DNA of 64,000 nucleotides from Photobacterium sp. CCB-ST2H9 (GTDB lineage: Bacteria; Pseudomonadota; Gammaproteobacteria; Enterobacterales; Vibrionaceae). Location of the stretch: NCBI RefSeq assembly GCF_023151555.2, contig NZ_CP100426.1, positions 1,441,214 through 1,505,213 of the forward strand. The letters are read 5' to 3'. The translations under genes and the position numbers were made by a program. The notes under the pieces are model-generated. The model had not been told where the DNA came from and searched no databases. It was given only the letters and a program-made list of their open reading frames with translations. Shown here piece by piece: positions 9,077-16,597 of the stretch. Each line of letters opens with the position of its first letter. The stretch's first letter is position 1.

Positions 9077-9744
9077 TGGATGACCTCAATAAAAGAACCG
9101 TTGTTTTCGGATGCCCATTGTTCAAGTACATCGTCACCACGCAGGACATGAGGATGACCCACACACTGAAGCATGGGAATGTCAGTGTGATGATCGCCAT
9201 AAGCAAAGCTTTCGCGAGCACAAATCTGATGTTTTTCCATAAAATATTTTACCGCTTCTGCTTTCCCTTCACCGATTGTCTGAGGCGGGATAATTGCACC
9301 TGTGAATAGGTCATCCTGTGTTTCCAATTGGACGCCTAATATATGCTGTACATTCAGCAGGCTGGCCAACGGACGCAAAATTTCATGACTTGCACCAGAG
9401 ACAAATACGATGAGATGTCCTTGTGCCTGATGCCAACGAAGCGTCTCTAATGTTTCATTGATAAAGAAATTATCGGATTGATGAACTTCTTGAAACCAGG
9501 ATTGGGTCATGTCAATGAATGAATTTCGGTTGAATCCTTTAAATTGCTGATAATAGTAACGATTGACCTCTGCACGTGAACGCTCTTTTGCCATGGTCTG
9601 AAACGATTTCATCATCGATTCAAACCGAGAACGTCCTTTATCTTGACCGTCGCATGATTGATAAAAAAACTGTAGAAAGCTAAACATGCTTTTTATATTA
9701 ATTATGGTTTCATCAACATCATAGAAAGCTGCAATCCGGGTCAT
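9073..9744 (-). CDS. HAD-superfamily phosphatase (HAD-IB type)
   Basis: A 223-residue soluble phosphatase. Motif I is FYDVDETII with the nucleophilic and acid/base Asp residues, motif II is the Ser in VFVSGASHE, and motif IV is YGDHHTDIPML. The long cap after motif I fits the HAD-IB group of SerB-like enzymes. It lies one base after the stop of the AfsA-like gene and overlaps the DUF2165-like gene. In known gamma-butyrolactone pathways a phosphatase removes the phosphate that comes from dihydroxyacetone phosphate, so this enzyme may do the same. That role is inferred from context. Confidence 0.8.
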   Translation of the reverse strand: MTRIAAFYDVDETIINIKSMFSFLQFFYQSCDGQDKGRSRFESMMKSFQTMAKERSRAEVNRYYYQQFKGFNRNSFIDMTQSWFQEVHQSDNFFINETLETLRWHQAQGHLIVFVSGASHEILRPLASLLNVQHILGVQLETQDDLFTGAIIPPQTIGEGKAEAVKYFMEKHQICARESFAYGDHHTDIPMLQCVGHPHVLRGDDVLEQWASENNGSFIEVIH

Positions 9745-9745
9745 A

Positions 9746-10510
9746 TTATCCAGCCTTTCTCACGATGTTTGATTCAAGATGATTCGTCGCATATGAAATC
9801 GCATTTTGTGCGAGCTGAAATTCTTTTTGTTCAAGCCGTGCAGATTCAAAAACTGTAAATTCAACATCAACTGTCGTACAGACGGTTTCATTCTGGAAGA
9901 ACTCAATTTTTACGGAATAAAAATCTCTGCCAGGTTTATTCGCATGCTCAATGATTGAGTATTTGATCTCAGTATCAACCGCAAAAACAAAAGCCTGATA
10001 GCTTGTGTTCATTGAATTGATAACGAAATAGTGCGAAGACGGCAATTCATCACTGTAAAAGAATTTTTCTGTGACAGCGAGGAATGCTTGTCTGGCCGCT
10101 TCAATCAGAACCATGCCCTGGATATGGTAACCGGTGAGATGATCTTGCAGTAATTCACCTCTTTCATCCATCACCAGATTTAAATGGTAATGATATTCAT
10201 CGACCCGCTCCGGAGAGGTGATCAAAATATTCTCTTTTTTATATTTATGGGTTTCCTTCCTTGATGCATAGCTGAACAGTTTATCTCTGCCATTCACTAA
10301 AAGGTGAGATCCGCCATGACGTTCAAACTTTGCGATCAGAAAGCTAATGGATTCCTCGGACAATCCTTGTCCAATTTGATAGTAGGAATCCAGAAAGTTC
10401 CCTTTGTCAATGAACTCTATCATTTCACTATACGTAATGCATTGTGGGAATGCGTTATAGTTTGTTAATTTATCGCCAACGATAGTAAATAGAGTATTGA
10501 TATTTTCCAT
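9746..10510 (-). CDS. AfsA-family hotdog protein, putative butenolide/butyrolactone synthase
   Basis: A 254-residue protein. Its centre carries ENILITSPERVDEYHYHLNL followed by QDHLTGYHIQGMVLIEAARQA at about residues 115-150. The arrangement DH-x-x-G-x-x-x-x-G-M-x-L-x-E-A-x-R-Q is characteristic of the AfsA hotdog domain. AfsA condenses a beta-ketoacyl thioester with dihydroxyacetone phosphate to start gamma-butyrolactone synthesis in Streptomyces. A second, weaker hotdog half follows (SSHYFVINSMNTSYQAFVF to the C-terminus), and the first 70 residues look lineage-specific. Its neighbours are a phosphatase, an MFS exporter and a MerR regulator. The family call is fairly firm, whereas the product is unknown. 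Confidence 0.72.
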   Translation of the reverse strand: MENINTLFTIVGDKLTNYNAFPQCITYSEMIEFIDKGNFLDSYYQIGQGLSEESISFLIAKFERHGGSHLLVNGRDKLFSYASRKETHKYKKENILITSPERVDEYHYHLNLVMDERGELLQDHLTGYHIQGMVLIEAARQAFLAVTEKFFYSDELPSSHYFVINSMNTSYQAFVFAVDTEIKYSIIEHANKPGRDFYSVKIEFFQNETVCTTVDVEFTVFESARLEQKEFQLAQNAISYATNHLESNIVRKAG

Positions 10511-10535
10511 TGTTTTTCCCTTTCGATTTGAATTT

Positions 10536-11186
10536 CTATATTTGAGATTTTAACCAGCTGTCATGCAGCCATTTTTCTGTTTGTCTGCCGGCTTTAAAAA
10601 AGTCCCAGACAATGTCCCTTTCGAAAACCATCACTGAATTATCGTGTCCGACAATAACCCAGAAATATTTTCCATCATCAAGATTACGGCATTTCACTTT
10701 CATGCCTGTGATGATAATTTTTTTGTTATCAATCATTACTTCTTCATCATGTGGCTTAATCCATTGAACTTTCATGTTTTGAAGTAAGTCTGGTGCATTT
10801 GATTCAAGAAAATTCATCGCAATATTCTTTGACTCATTTTCAGTTGGTAATGTGGTGTTCTCCAATTGATATAAACCAAGAATCCGGGCTAAGCCTTTTA
10901 GTTTCCCTCCTTTATCTGAAACAAATGTGATGTGTTCTCCACCCAGGATGAACGGGTTGTCTGTGTTGTCTTCATATCGGGTGACGGTAACCTCTGTGCC
11001 ATCCATCGCGCCTGAAAATGTTTTTACCGGAGCATAATCTTCTTCAATCCAAGCCTGATAGTTTGTCATGGTTTTATATTCCTTTGTCTTCGAATTCAGT
11101 GTTTGTGTTGCTGCGCTTTGTGCCGGTATCAGTAATAACGCTAAGCCGAAACAGGCGAATGAAAAAACCGACGGGTTAGCTCGCAT
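10536..11186 (-). CDS. Exported protein of unknown function in the AfsA-type cluster
   Basis: A 216-residue protein beginning MRANPSVFSFACFGLALLL, with a likely signal peptide ending near QSAATQ. The rest is soluble, with WIEEDYAPVKTFSG, NPFILGGEHITFVSD and VIVGHDNSVMVFERD as its most distinctive parts. I do not recognise the family. The start at 11186 overlaps the MFS stop by 11 bases; a GTG-type or longer start at 11225, or an internal ATG at MTNYQAW that would make it cytoplasmic, cannot be excluded. It sits between the exporter and the AfsA-like gene, so it probably serves the same pathway. Confidence 0.62.
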   Translation of the reverse strand: MRANPSVFSFACFGLALLLIPAQSAATQTLNSKTKEYKTMTNYQAWIEEDYAPVKTFSGAMDGTEVTVTRYEDNTDNPFILGGEHITFVSDKGGKLKGLARILGLYQLENTTLPTENESKNIAMNFLESNAPDLLQNMKVQWIKPHDEEVMIDNKKIIITGMKVKCRNLDDGKYFWVIVGHDNSVMVFERDIVWDFFKAGRQTEKWLHDSWLKSQI

Positions 11187-12342
11187 ATCTACTTTTTTCC
11201 TTCCTGAAAATAGACAGCGGTACATTCAGTAATGCAGACAAAACTAAACATGCTGAAAAGTAGAGCACGCCTTTTTCTCCAAAGTGCATCGGGATGACTG
11301 CGCCAATGCTTGCGCCAATGAAGAGTGTGAAAGTGTATAAAGATACGGCTAGTCCGCGGTTACTCGCGTCTGAAGTCTGGCTGACCAGGCTGATGACACT
11401 CGGGACGGCCGAAGCAATGGAAGAGACAAAAATTAAGTGCAGAATGATGAATACAACACTGTCCGAAGTTTGCATCTGCAGGAACAGCGTCAGAGAAGCT
11501 GTGATGACTGATATGAAAACGGTTGTCAGGGCACCAAGTCTGACGATGAAACGGCCAATCAGAAGCGGCATAAACATACACGGAATTGAATAGAGCCTTA
11601 AATCATTGACCTGCAGGTTCTCAAAAATAAAACCGCCGGCATGTTGGGACGTGAGTGTGGCATATAAGGTCACGAAACTGCCCAGCAAAACCAGTGCAAC
11701 CAGATAGATCCGTAATAACCGGAGATTGGTGACGGTTCCGAAAAGAATATTGAAATACCCCTTGGCATTCACCTTGGGCGTGTTTTGGCTCTGTGAGCCA
11801 GGTAAGCGGCTGCAGGCAAGCAGGCTCAGAATATAGACGCTGGAAAGAAGCAGCATGACATTTTGCAGGGAGTCCTCAATCATTGCTGCGCCCAGAGTTT
11901 GTCCGACCAGTGCAGATAAAAGGAATGCAGAGCTTAACCAGGCAATCCCTTTCATGCGCATTTTCTCCGGAAAGGATTCCCCGATAAAGGCCAGGGCCAC
12001 CGGCGGGAAAGAAGCGGCCATAAAACCCTGGATGATGCGCAATGTGAGCACCCATTCATATTGCTGACTTAAGGCAACAATGATGGTGGTGACGGATAAT
12101 CCTGCCATCCCTGCAACCAGTACAGCCTTGCGACCGAAGCGGTCTGATAACGGTCCCCAGAAGAGAAAACCGCTGGCATAGGCGAACCCAAAGCAACTGG
12201 TCAATAAGACAATTGATTCTGTTCTGGAATGAAAGACATCTGCGAGCAGCTGACTGACGGGGAGAAGGAGATACAGCTGTGAGACAACTGCGATTGCGCT
12301 AACCACAAAGAGGATGAGGTAGTAATTGTATTTTGTATTCAT
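11176..12342 (-). CDS. MFS transporter, drug/metabolite exporter type
   Basis: A 388-residue major facilitator with twelve predicted helices. The loop 2-3 motif is GPLSDRFGRKAVLVAGM (motif A) near residue 60. The fold resembles the Bcr/YnfM-like DHA1 exporters. The ATG at 12342 is preferred to 12360 because TAGGG lies at the right distance. It is the first gene of the minus-strand cluster that contains the AfsA-like synthase, so it may export that pathway's product. The promoter and a possible operator lie just upstream (12358-12412). Confidence 0.85.
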   Translation of the reverse strand: MNTKYNYYLILFVVSAIAVVSQLYLLLPVSQLLADVFHSRTESIVLLTSCFGFAYASGFLFWGPLSDRFGRKAVLVAGMAGLSVTTIIVALSQQYEWVLTLRIIQGFMAASFPPVALAFIGESFPEKMRMKGIAWLSSAFLLSALVGQTLGAAMIEDSLQNVMLLLSSVYILSLLACSRLPGSQSQNTPKVNAKGYFNILFGTVTNLRLLRIYLVALVLLGSFVTLYATLTSQHAGGFIFENLQVNDLRLYSIPCMFMPLLIGRFIVRLGALTTVFISVITASLTLFLQMQTSDSVVFIILHLIFVSSIASAVPSVISLVSQTSDASNRGLAVSLYTFTLFIGASIGAVIPMHFGEKGVLYFSACLVLSALLNVPLSIFRKEKSRYAS

Positions 12343-12357
12343 CGTGAACCCTAGCTT

Positions 12358-12412
12358 CATTAATTGTAACTTGACGACAATTAATGTAATTGCAGGTTTG
12401 TCATTATGTCAA
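12358..12412 (-). promoter_or_regulatory. Promoter and palindromic operator of the AfsA-type cluster
   Basis: On the minus strand, TTGACA (12407-12412) and TACATT (12383-12388) are separated by 18 bases, a good sigma-70 pair. A perfect 10-bp inverted repeat, CATTAATTGT (12358-12367) and ACAATTAATG (12377-12386), with 9 bases between, covers the -10 element and the expected start site. This is the placement of a repressor operator. The divergent MerR regulator is the obvious candidate to bind it, although MerR operators usually have shorter spacing. Confidence 0.5.
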
Positions 12413-12482
12413 TAGTTTCATTGCATGTATGTGCTGTTCGCCGATTGTTACACTTTTACGTCTAATATCGATTTTGAGCATA

Positions 12483-12538
12483 AACACCAATTGGTCTACT
12501 ATAGAGCTCAAGTCGGACCAATTAGAGTCGTTGGTGTT
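12483..12538. promoter_or_regulatory. Nested inverted repeats upstream of the MerR gene
   Basis: AACACCAA (12483-12490) pairs with TTGGTGTT (12531-12538), and inside them AATTGGTC (12489-12496) pairs with GACCAATT (12516-12523). The nested symmetry about 100 bases upstream of the MerR start suggests an autoregulatory site or a second operator. No binding protein can be named from sequence alone. Confidence 0.4.
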
Positions 12539-12635
12539 ATTGACTGAATATCTGATAAAGGTAGAAGTAATAATCTGCAACGAGTGCTTTTGGTAGATGC
12601 TATGACTAAATGGTGATAAGGGAAGTGAGCTGAGT

Positions 12636-12962
12636 ATGATCCTTGAAGACAGTCTTGGGGCAGAGAATCAATACCAACAATTTTTAAAGAAAGTGAAAGT
12701 CGGTATCCATGAAGCATCGGATATTACCGGTGTCCCAACCCGAAAGATTCGCTATTGGCAGGAGAAGGGGTATATCGAGACAACCTCAGGAAACAGTTCG
12801 ACGCGTCAGTATGATCTGATTAATGTGAAAAAAATCATATTGATACAAGAGTTGATAGACGATGGTTATACGTTGGATGGGGCTGCGAACAAAGTCAACC
12901 AGCGCATCGATAAGTTAAAACGTATGTTTGATCTTGTGCTGCCAACATCAGAATCTGAGTAA
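12636..12962 (+). CDS. MerR-family transcriptional regulator
   Basis: A 108-residue protein with a MerR winged helix (GIHEASDITGVPTRKIRYWQ, then EKGYIE and STRQYDLINVKKI) at about residues 25-90. A short helical tail follows and there is no effector domain. It is divergent from the MFS/AfsA-type cluster across a 293-base region that holds two sets of inverted repeats. It is therefore the likely regulator of that cluster. There are no cysteines typical of metal-sensing MerR proteins. Confidence 0.82.
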   Translation: MILEDSLGAENQYQQFLKKVKVGIHEASDITGVPTRKIRYWQEKGYIETTSGNSSTRQYDLINVKKIILIQELIDDGYTLDGAANKVNQRIDKLKRMFDLVLPTSESE

Positions 12963-13087
12963 GGTAAAAAACGGACAGACTGAAGTCATTTTCAGTCACC
13001 CGTTGTACGGAGACGGGGCACCAGCCAAAGCGAAATTCTACCTGGCCGTGTCGTCGTCTATGATTTTGTTTCAGAGGACTAAGGCTT

Positions 13088-13699
13088 ATGGGAGCACAAG
13101 TGAACCGCATTGCCGATCATGAACAGTATTATGATGAAAATTTCGGCAAACTATTGCTTTCATTGTCAGCGTTCAATGGGGTTGAGTTTGAGGATTGCGA
13201 GTTTCATGACTGTCACTTTTCAGAGTCGACCTTCAAAAATTGTAAATTTATTAACTGTCAGTTTTATCGGTGTAATCTGAGTCTGCTGAAGATACCGCAG
13301 ACGCGTTTTTTTGGGGTCTCATTTGTTGAATGTAAATTAGTCGGTGTCGATTGGACGCAGGCAAATTGGCCAGCATTCAATATTGACCATGAATTGAAAT
13401 TTCGGAAATGTATTCTGAATGATGGTTCATTTTTTGGTCTGACCCTGAACGAGCTTGTTCTGGATGAATGCAAACTTCACGATGTTGATTTCAGGGAAGG
13501 GGACTTCAAACATTCCTCAATGACGTATTGTGATTTCACGCATAGCCTGTTTATGCGAACGGATCTGCGCCGCGTCGATTTCACTGAATCGACTCAATAC
13601 AATATTCATGTGCTGGAGAACTCCGTTGAGGGTGCCAGGTTTTCCCGATTTGAAGCCTTGCATCTGCTTGAAAGTTTAGGTGTTGAATTGGTGGACTGA
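13088..13699 (+). CDS. Pentapeptide-repeat protein
   Basis: A 203-residue protein. It is largely made of five-residue repeats with Phe/Leu at the centre and Cys, Asp or Ser around it, for example FEDCEFHDCHFSESTFKNC at about residues 35-55. These repeats fold as a right-handed quadrilateral helix and in some cases mimic DNA. It is clearly different from the qnr-type gene at 49232, being less regular and lacking the Qnr C-terminus. AGAGGACTAAGG precedes the ATG. Its function is unknown. It lies 125 bases after the MerR gene and could be co-transcribed with it. Confidence 0.8.
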   Translation: MGAQVNRIADHEQYYDENFGKLLLSLSAFNGVEFEDCEFHDCHFSESTFKNCKFINCQFYRCNLSLLKIPQTRFFGVSFVECKLVGVDWTQANWPAFNIDHELKFRKCILNDGSFFGLTLNELVLDECKLHDVDFREGDFKHSSMTYCDFTHSLFMRTDLRRVDFTESTQYNIHVLENSVEGARFSRFEALHLLESLGVELVD

Positions 13700-14214
13700 G
13701 CTTTCAGTCTGTGATTTGAGTTATGGAAAATGAACCAGCACATGGTTCGTTCCTTTGCTATGCAATATGAGCCTGAATTCTTATCAAAAGCGTTTGTAAA
13801 TAAATAGTGGGTTTATTTGGAACCATTGTTCTTTTTATTTCAATTTGTTACAAATTGAAACATCTATTAGGTTGATTTTATATTTAATCTTATTTTTTTA
13901 CACTCAGTGTAAATATATTTTTATGTTGGGGTGAGTATCAGGTTAAATTATTCGATTTTGTCTTCTTTTTGCATATTTATTGTTAAGTTTTTTTTGTTGC
14001 ATGGTTTTGTTTGATGACGAGCAAATAATAAATTCAATTTGAATTTTATGATTGAATCTCAGGCAGTATTTATTAGTTAATTCGATGTTTCATTGCAGCG
14101 GATGATATCTGATTCAGGATGGCTGTCATGCTTCGGGAGCATGTAGTCATGTCCCGAAATTTTTAGCAATGTAAATTTTGAATTATGGAACCATTCAACA
14201 GGAAAAACAGAAAT
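13700..14214. other. AT-rich intergenic region upstream of carbonic anhydrase
   Basis: About 515 bases with no convincing gene. It is strongly AT-rich and contains a 23-base palindrome (13838-13860). The segment just before the carbonic anhydrase start holds AGGA at a usable distance. No known riboswitch or small RNA was recognised. Confidence 0.5.
13838..13860. promoter_or_regulatory. Perfect 23-base palindrome
   Basis: TTTCAATTTGT and ACAAATTGAAA form perfect 11-bp arms around a single T. It lies about 140 bases after the pentapeptide-repeat gene and 355 bases before the carbonic anhydrase gene. It has no GC-rich stem, so an operator is more likely than a terminator. Confidence 0.4.
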
Positions 14215-14958
14215 ATGCGAAAAGTTGTTCAGTTGATCAGTCTGTTCATTGGGCTGCAAAGTGTCTCCGTTGCACAGGCTGCGGAGCATTCATGGGGATA
14301 CGAAGGGGCAAATGGACCGGATCACTGGGCGACGCTCAGTGGCGATTTTGCAACATGCGCAACGGGGAAAAATCAGTCTCCGATTGATCTGTCTGCAGTG
14401 GTTGTGGGCCAATTACCACCGCTCTCATTGCACTATCAGCCGGCGTCGGCAAGTGTTATTGATAATGGACATACAGTGCAGGTGAATTATGCGCCGGGGA
14501 GTTATCTGACACTGGACGGCCAGCAGTTTGAGCTGAAGCAGTTTCATTTTCACACGCCGAGCGAGAACCATATCCGGGGGCAGTCTTTCCCGCTGGAAGG
14601 CCATTTTGTTCACGCGGATAAAAACGGCAATCTGGCAGTCATCGCTGTGATGTTTAAAGAAGGTGAAGCCAATCAAACGCTGGCTGATATCTGGACACAA
14701 ATGCCGACTGTAGCCGGGAAAGCCGTTTCTCTGAATCAAAAGGTGGATGCGCGACAGATGCTTCCGGCAAAACAGGATTATTACCGTTTCAGTGGTTCGC
14801 TGACGACTCCGCCGTGTACTGAAGGGGTTCGCTGGATTGTGCTCAAACAGCCTCAGACGGTTTCGGCAGATCAGATCCAGGCGTTATACCGGGTCCTGGG
14901 GCATAGTAATAACCGTCCGGTTCAGCCTGTAAATGGTCGGTTGGTTGTTTCATCCTGA
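14215..14958 (+). CDS. Alpha-type carbonic anhydrase, periplasmic
   Basis: A 247-residue enzyme that interconverts CO2 and bicarbonate. The signal peptide runs to about VSVAQA. WGYEGANGPDHW and NQSPIDL mark the N-terminal part of the fold, and two zinc ligands lie in FHFHTPSEN with the third in EGHFVHAD. SLTTPPCTEGVRWIV completes the active site, and the Cys pair (FATC and PPCTEG) probably forms the conserved disulfide. The start at 14215 gives the signal peptide directly; an ATG at 14185 would add ten hydrophilic residues. Confidence 0.93.
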   Translation: MRKVVQLISLFIGLQSVSVAQAAEHSWGYEGANGPDHWATLSGDFATCATGKNQSPIDLSAVVVGQLPPLSLHYQPASASVIDNGHTVQVNYAPGSYLTLDGQQFELKQFHFHTPSENHIRGQSFPLEGHFVHADKNGNLAVIAVMFKEGEANQTLADIWTQMPTVAGKAVSLNQKVDARQMLPAKQDYYRFSGSLTTPPCTEGVRWIVLKQPQTVSADQIQALYRVLGHSNNRPVQPVNGRLVVSS

Positions 14959-15221
14959 TGGATTGCCATCACCGCACCAGCAGAGCCTTATGTGCTGAAG
15001 GTGCGGATCTCTAAAGCATTTTGAACTGCTGGTGGGATTTCAAACGAGACTGAATGGCTTGGAACCGTGAAGTGACTCGAAAAAAACATTTCATTTGATA
15101 AAAGTCCTACCAGAAAATCATGAATATCAATTAGATTCTCAGCGCCGGGTTCACCTGTAAGTCAACGTCAGTAAAAGCCAATTTTTATTTTCATTATTTA
15201 TGAACGGGACTGCGAGTAACG

Positions 15222-15470
15222 ATGGCTACCTATCAGTTTTTTACCAGGAAAAAGTCTTATACCTGTCTTCAGATTGATGCGCCTGATTATCGGGAAGGTG
15301 AATCTCAGCTGCTTGAACAAGGGTTTGAGAAAGAAAATTTCCTGATCACTGCCCCTGAAGTCGCTGAAGCGATTCAAAAGTACAGAGCCGTCGAGCAGTG
15401 CCGCCATAAACACCAATCCGGTGCATTTGATTTTATGTTCGACAAGATTGCCTTTTCATCTGAGCGCTGA
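15222..15470 (+). CDS. Small conserved protein, first of two paralogues
   Basis: An 82-residue soluble protein (MATYQFFTRKKSYTCLQIDA). It is clearly related to the protein at 15567: both share the pattern F-x-T-K/R-x-x-x-Y-T, then E-x-x-L-x-E-Q-G-F-E, then an alpha-helical segment ending AVE/AIQKY. No signal peptide or known domain is visible. The function is unknown; the tandem duplication suggests a two-copy family in this lineage. Confidence 0.65.
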   Translation: MATYQFFTRKKSYTCLQIDAPDYREGESQLLEQGFEKENFLITAPEVAEAIQKYRAVEQCRHKHQSGAFDFMFDKIAFSSER

Positions 15471-15566
15471 TCCATTTCATCGCTGGACGACCAGATGATA
15501 AGAACATTTTTAATCCCATCGATATATCTGGTTCACCGTGGCTATCTGATGAAAAGGGCACACAGA

Positions 15567-15821
15567 ATGAAAACATTTCATTTTTATACAAAACATGAAG
15601 CTTATACGTTTCTTGATGTCAATTCAGAAACCTTTCACGAAGAAGAGAAACAATTATTTGAGCAAGGGTTTGAGTTAGATATCAAGAGTATTGATGCCGA
15701 GACTGCAAAGGAAGCGGTGGAAAAGTATGAGCAAGAAAACGACTTTAATTGCCAGGCAACCACAACGCTTGCCATGATTGAGGCGCTTACGATTCCGGTT
15801 GTACTTTCTGTTGATGATTGA
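15567..15821 (+). CDS. Small conserved protein, second of two paralogues
   Basis: An 84-residue protein (MKTFHFYTKHEAYTFLDVNS) related to the one at 15222. The ATG at 15567 is chosen because AAGGG precedes it and the N-terminus then aligns with the paralogue. An upstream ATG at 15495 would add 24 unrelated residues. Its last codons and stop lie inside a 36-base tandem duplication (15808-15879), so the 3' end has been copied once. Its function is unknown. Confidence 0.65.
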   Translation: MKTFHFYTKHEAYTFLDVNSETFHEEEKQLFEQGFELDIKSIDAETAKEAVEKYEQENDFNCQATTTLAMIEALTIPVVLSVDD

Positions 15822-15879
15822 AAAACAAACGGAATCATTCTCACTGTTGATGATTGAAAAACAAACGGAATCATTCTCA
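15808..15879. repeat. Perfect 36-base tandem duplication over the 3' end of a gene
   Basis: Two identical 36-base units (15808-15843 and 15844-15879) begin CTGTTGATGATTGAAAAACA. The first unit contains the stop codon of the small gene, so the second is untranslated. The perfect identity points to a recent slippage event. Confidence 0.9.
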
Positions 15880-15951
15880 GCGCTCTATCACGCTCAGTTC
15901 ATTACAATAACCGGCGATACCGCCGGTTATTGATATCGCCAGACAGGCAAA

Positions 15952-16434
15952 TTATTTGATGACCGCCTTGATGGCCGCTTCTGCACAAGCCGCATCCAAG
16001 TGCCCGCCCGGCGCACCACCGACACCGATCGCACCAACGACCTGGTTATTGACGTTAATCGGTAAACCACCCGCCAGCAGCAGCAGGTTGTCATCCATAT
16101 CTTTCAGCGGCGCTAAGAGTGGTTTGTCATTCACCAGTTTCATCAGGTTCGCTGTCGGTTGCTTCAGGCTGACTGCAGTAAAGGCTTTTTTGCGCGAACT
16201 TTCGAGCGTATGCGGTCCCGCCTGATTCTGTCGCAACTGAGCTAAAACCCTTCCGGAACGGTCCACGACGGTTGCCGTCACTGCGTAATTATCTTTTGCG
16301 CATTGCGCGACGGCAGACTTGGCGAGTTCGAAAGCTGCGTTTGAAGAAAGGTGGGTTTCTGCGACTGTCGTTGCTGCAGATGCTGAAGCAGCAAACACGG
16401 ACAGTGCCAGGCATACGGGAGTCAGAGTTTTCAT
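15952..16434 (-). CDS. GlcG/HbpS-family exported protein
   Basis: A 160-residue protein. The signal peptide MKTLTPVCLALSVFAASASA is followed by a complete GlcG/HbpS domain. Diagnostic segments are VTATVVDRSGRVLAQLRQNQAG, SSRKKAFTAVSL, LLAGGLPI and VVGAIGVGGAPGGHLDAACAEA. Members bind haem or small metabolites, and HbpS senses redox stress together with a two-component system. It is divergent from such a two-component system here (16598 and 17253). The shared intergenic region contains an inverted repeat (16505-16524), so the regulator may control this gene. Confidence 0.85.
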   Translation of the reverse strand: MKTLTPVCLALSVFAASASAATTVAETHLSSNAAFELAKSAVAQCAKDNYAVTATVVDRSGRVLAQLRQNQAGPHTLESSRKKAFTAVSLKQPTANLMKLVNDKPLLAPLKDMDDNLLLLAGGLPINVNNQVVGAIGVGGAPGGHLDAACAEAAIKAVIK

Positions 16435-16504
16435 GTTCTATCCTTCTTTGGGATGGGAGATGGAAAGACTTTAACTTATCCTCAATTGCCACAGACTTGC
16501 CTGA

Positions 16505-16524
16505 AGATTACCAGATTGTAATCT
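16505..16524. promoter_or_regulatory. Inverted repeat, possible response-regulator box
   Basis: AGATTAC and GTAATCT flank six bases (CAGATT) in the region between the GlcG-like gene and the two-component operon. The form resembles the ATTAC-N6-GTAAT type boxes of OmpR-family regulators related to CopR/CusR. The assignment is by resemblance only. Confidence 0.4.
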
Positions 16525-16597
16525 TTGATAATTTACCGTCATGTTAGTATCAAAACTGGCTTGGGTATATCGCAGCGGCATACAGACAGGATAAGAG

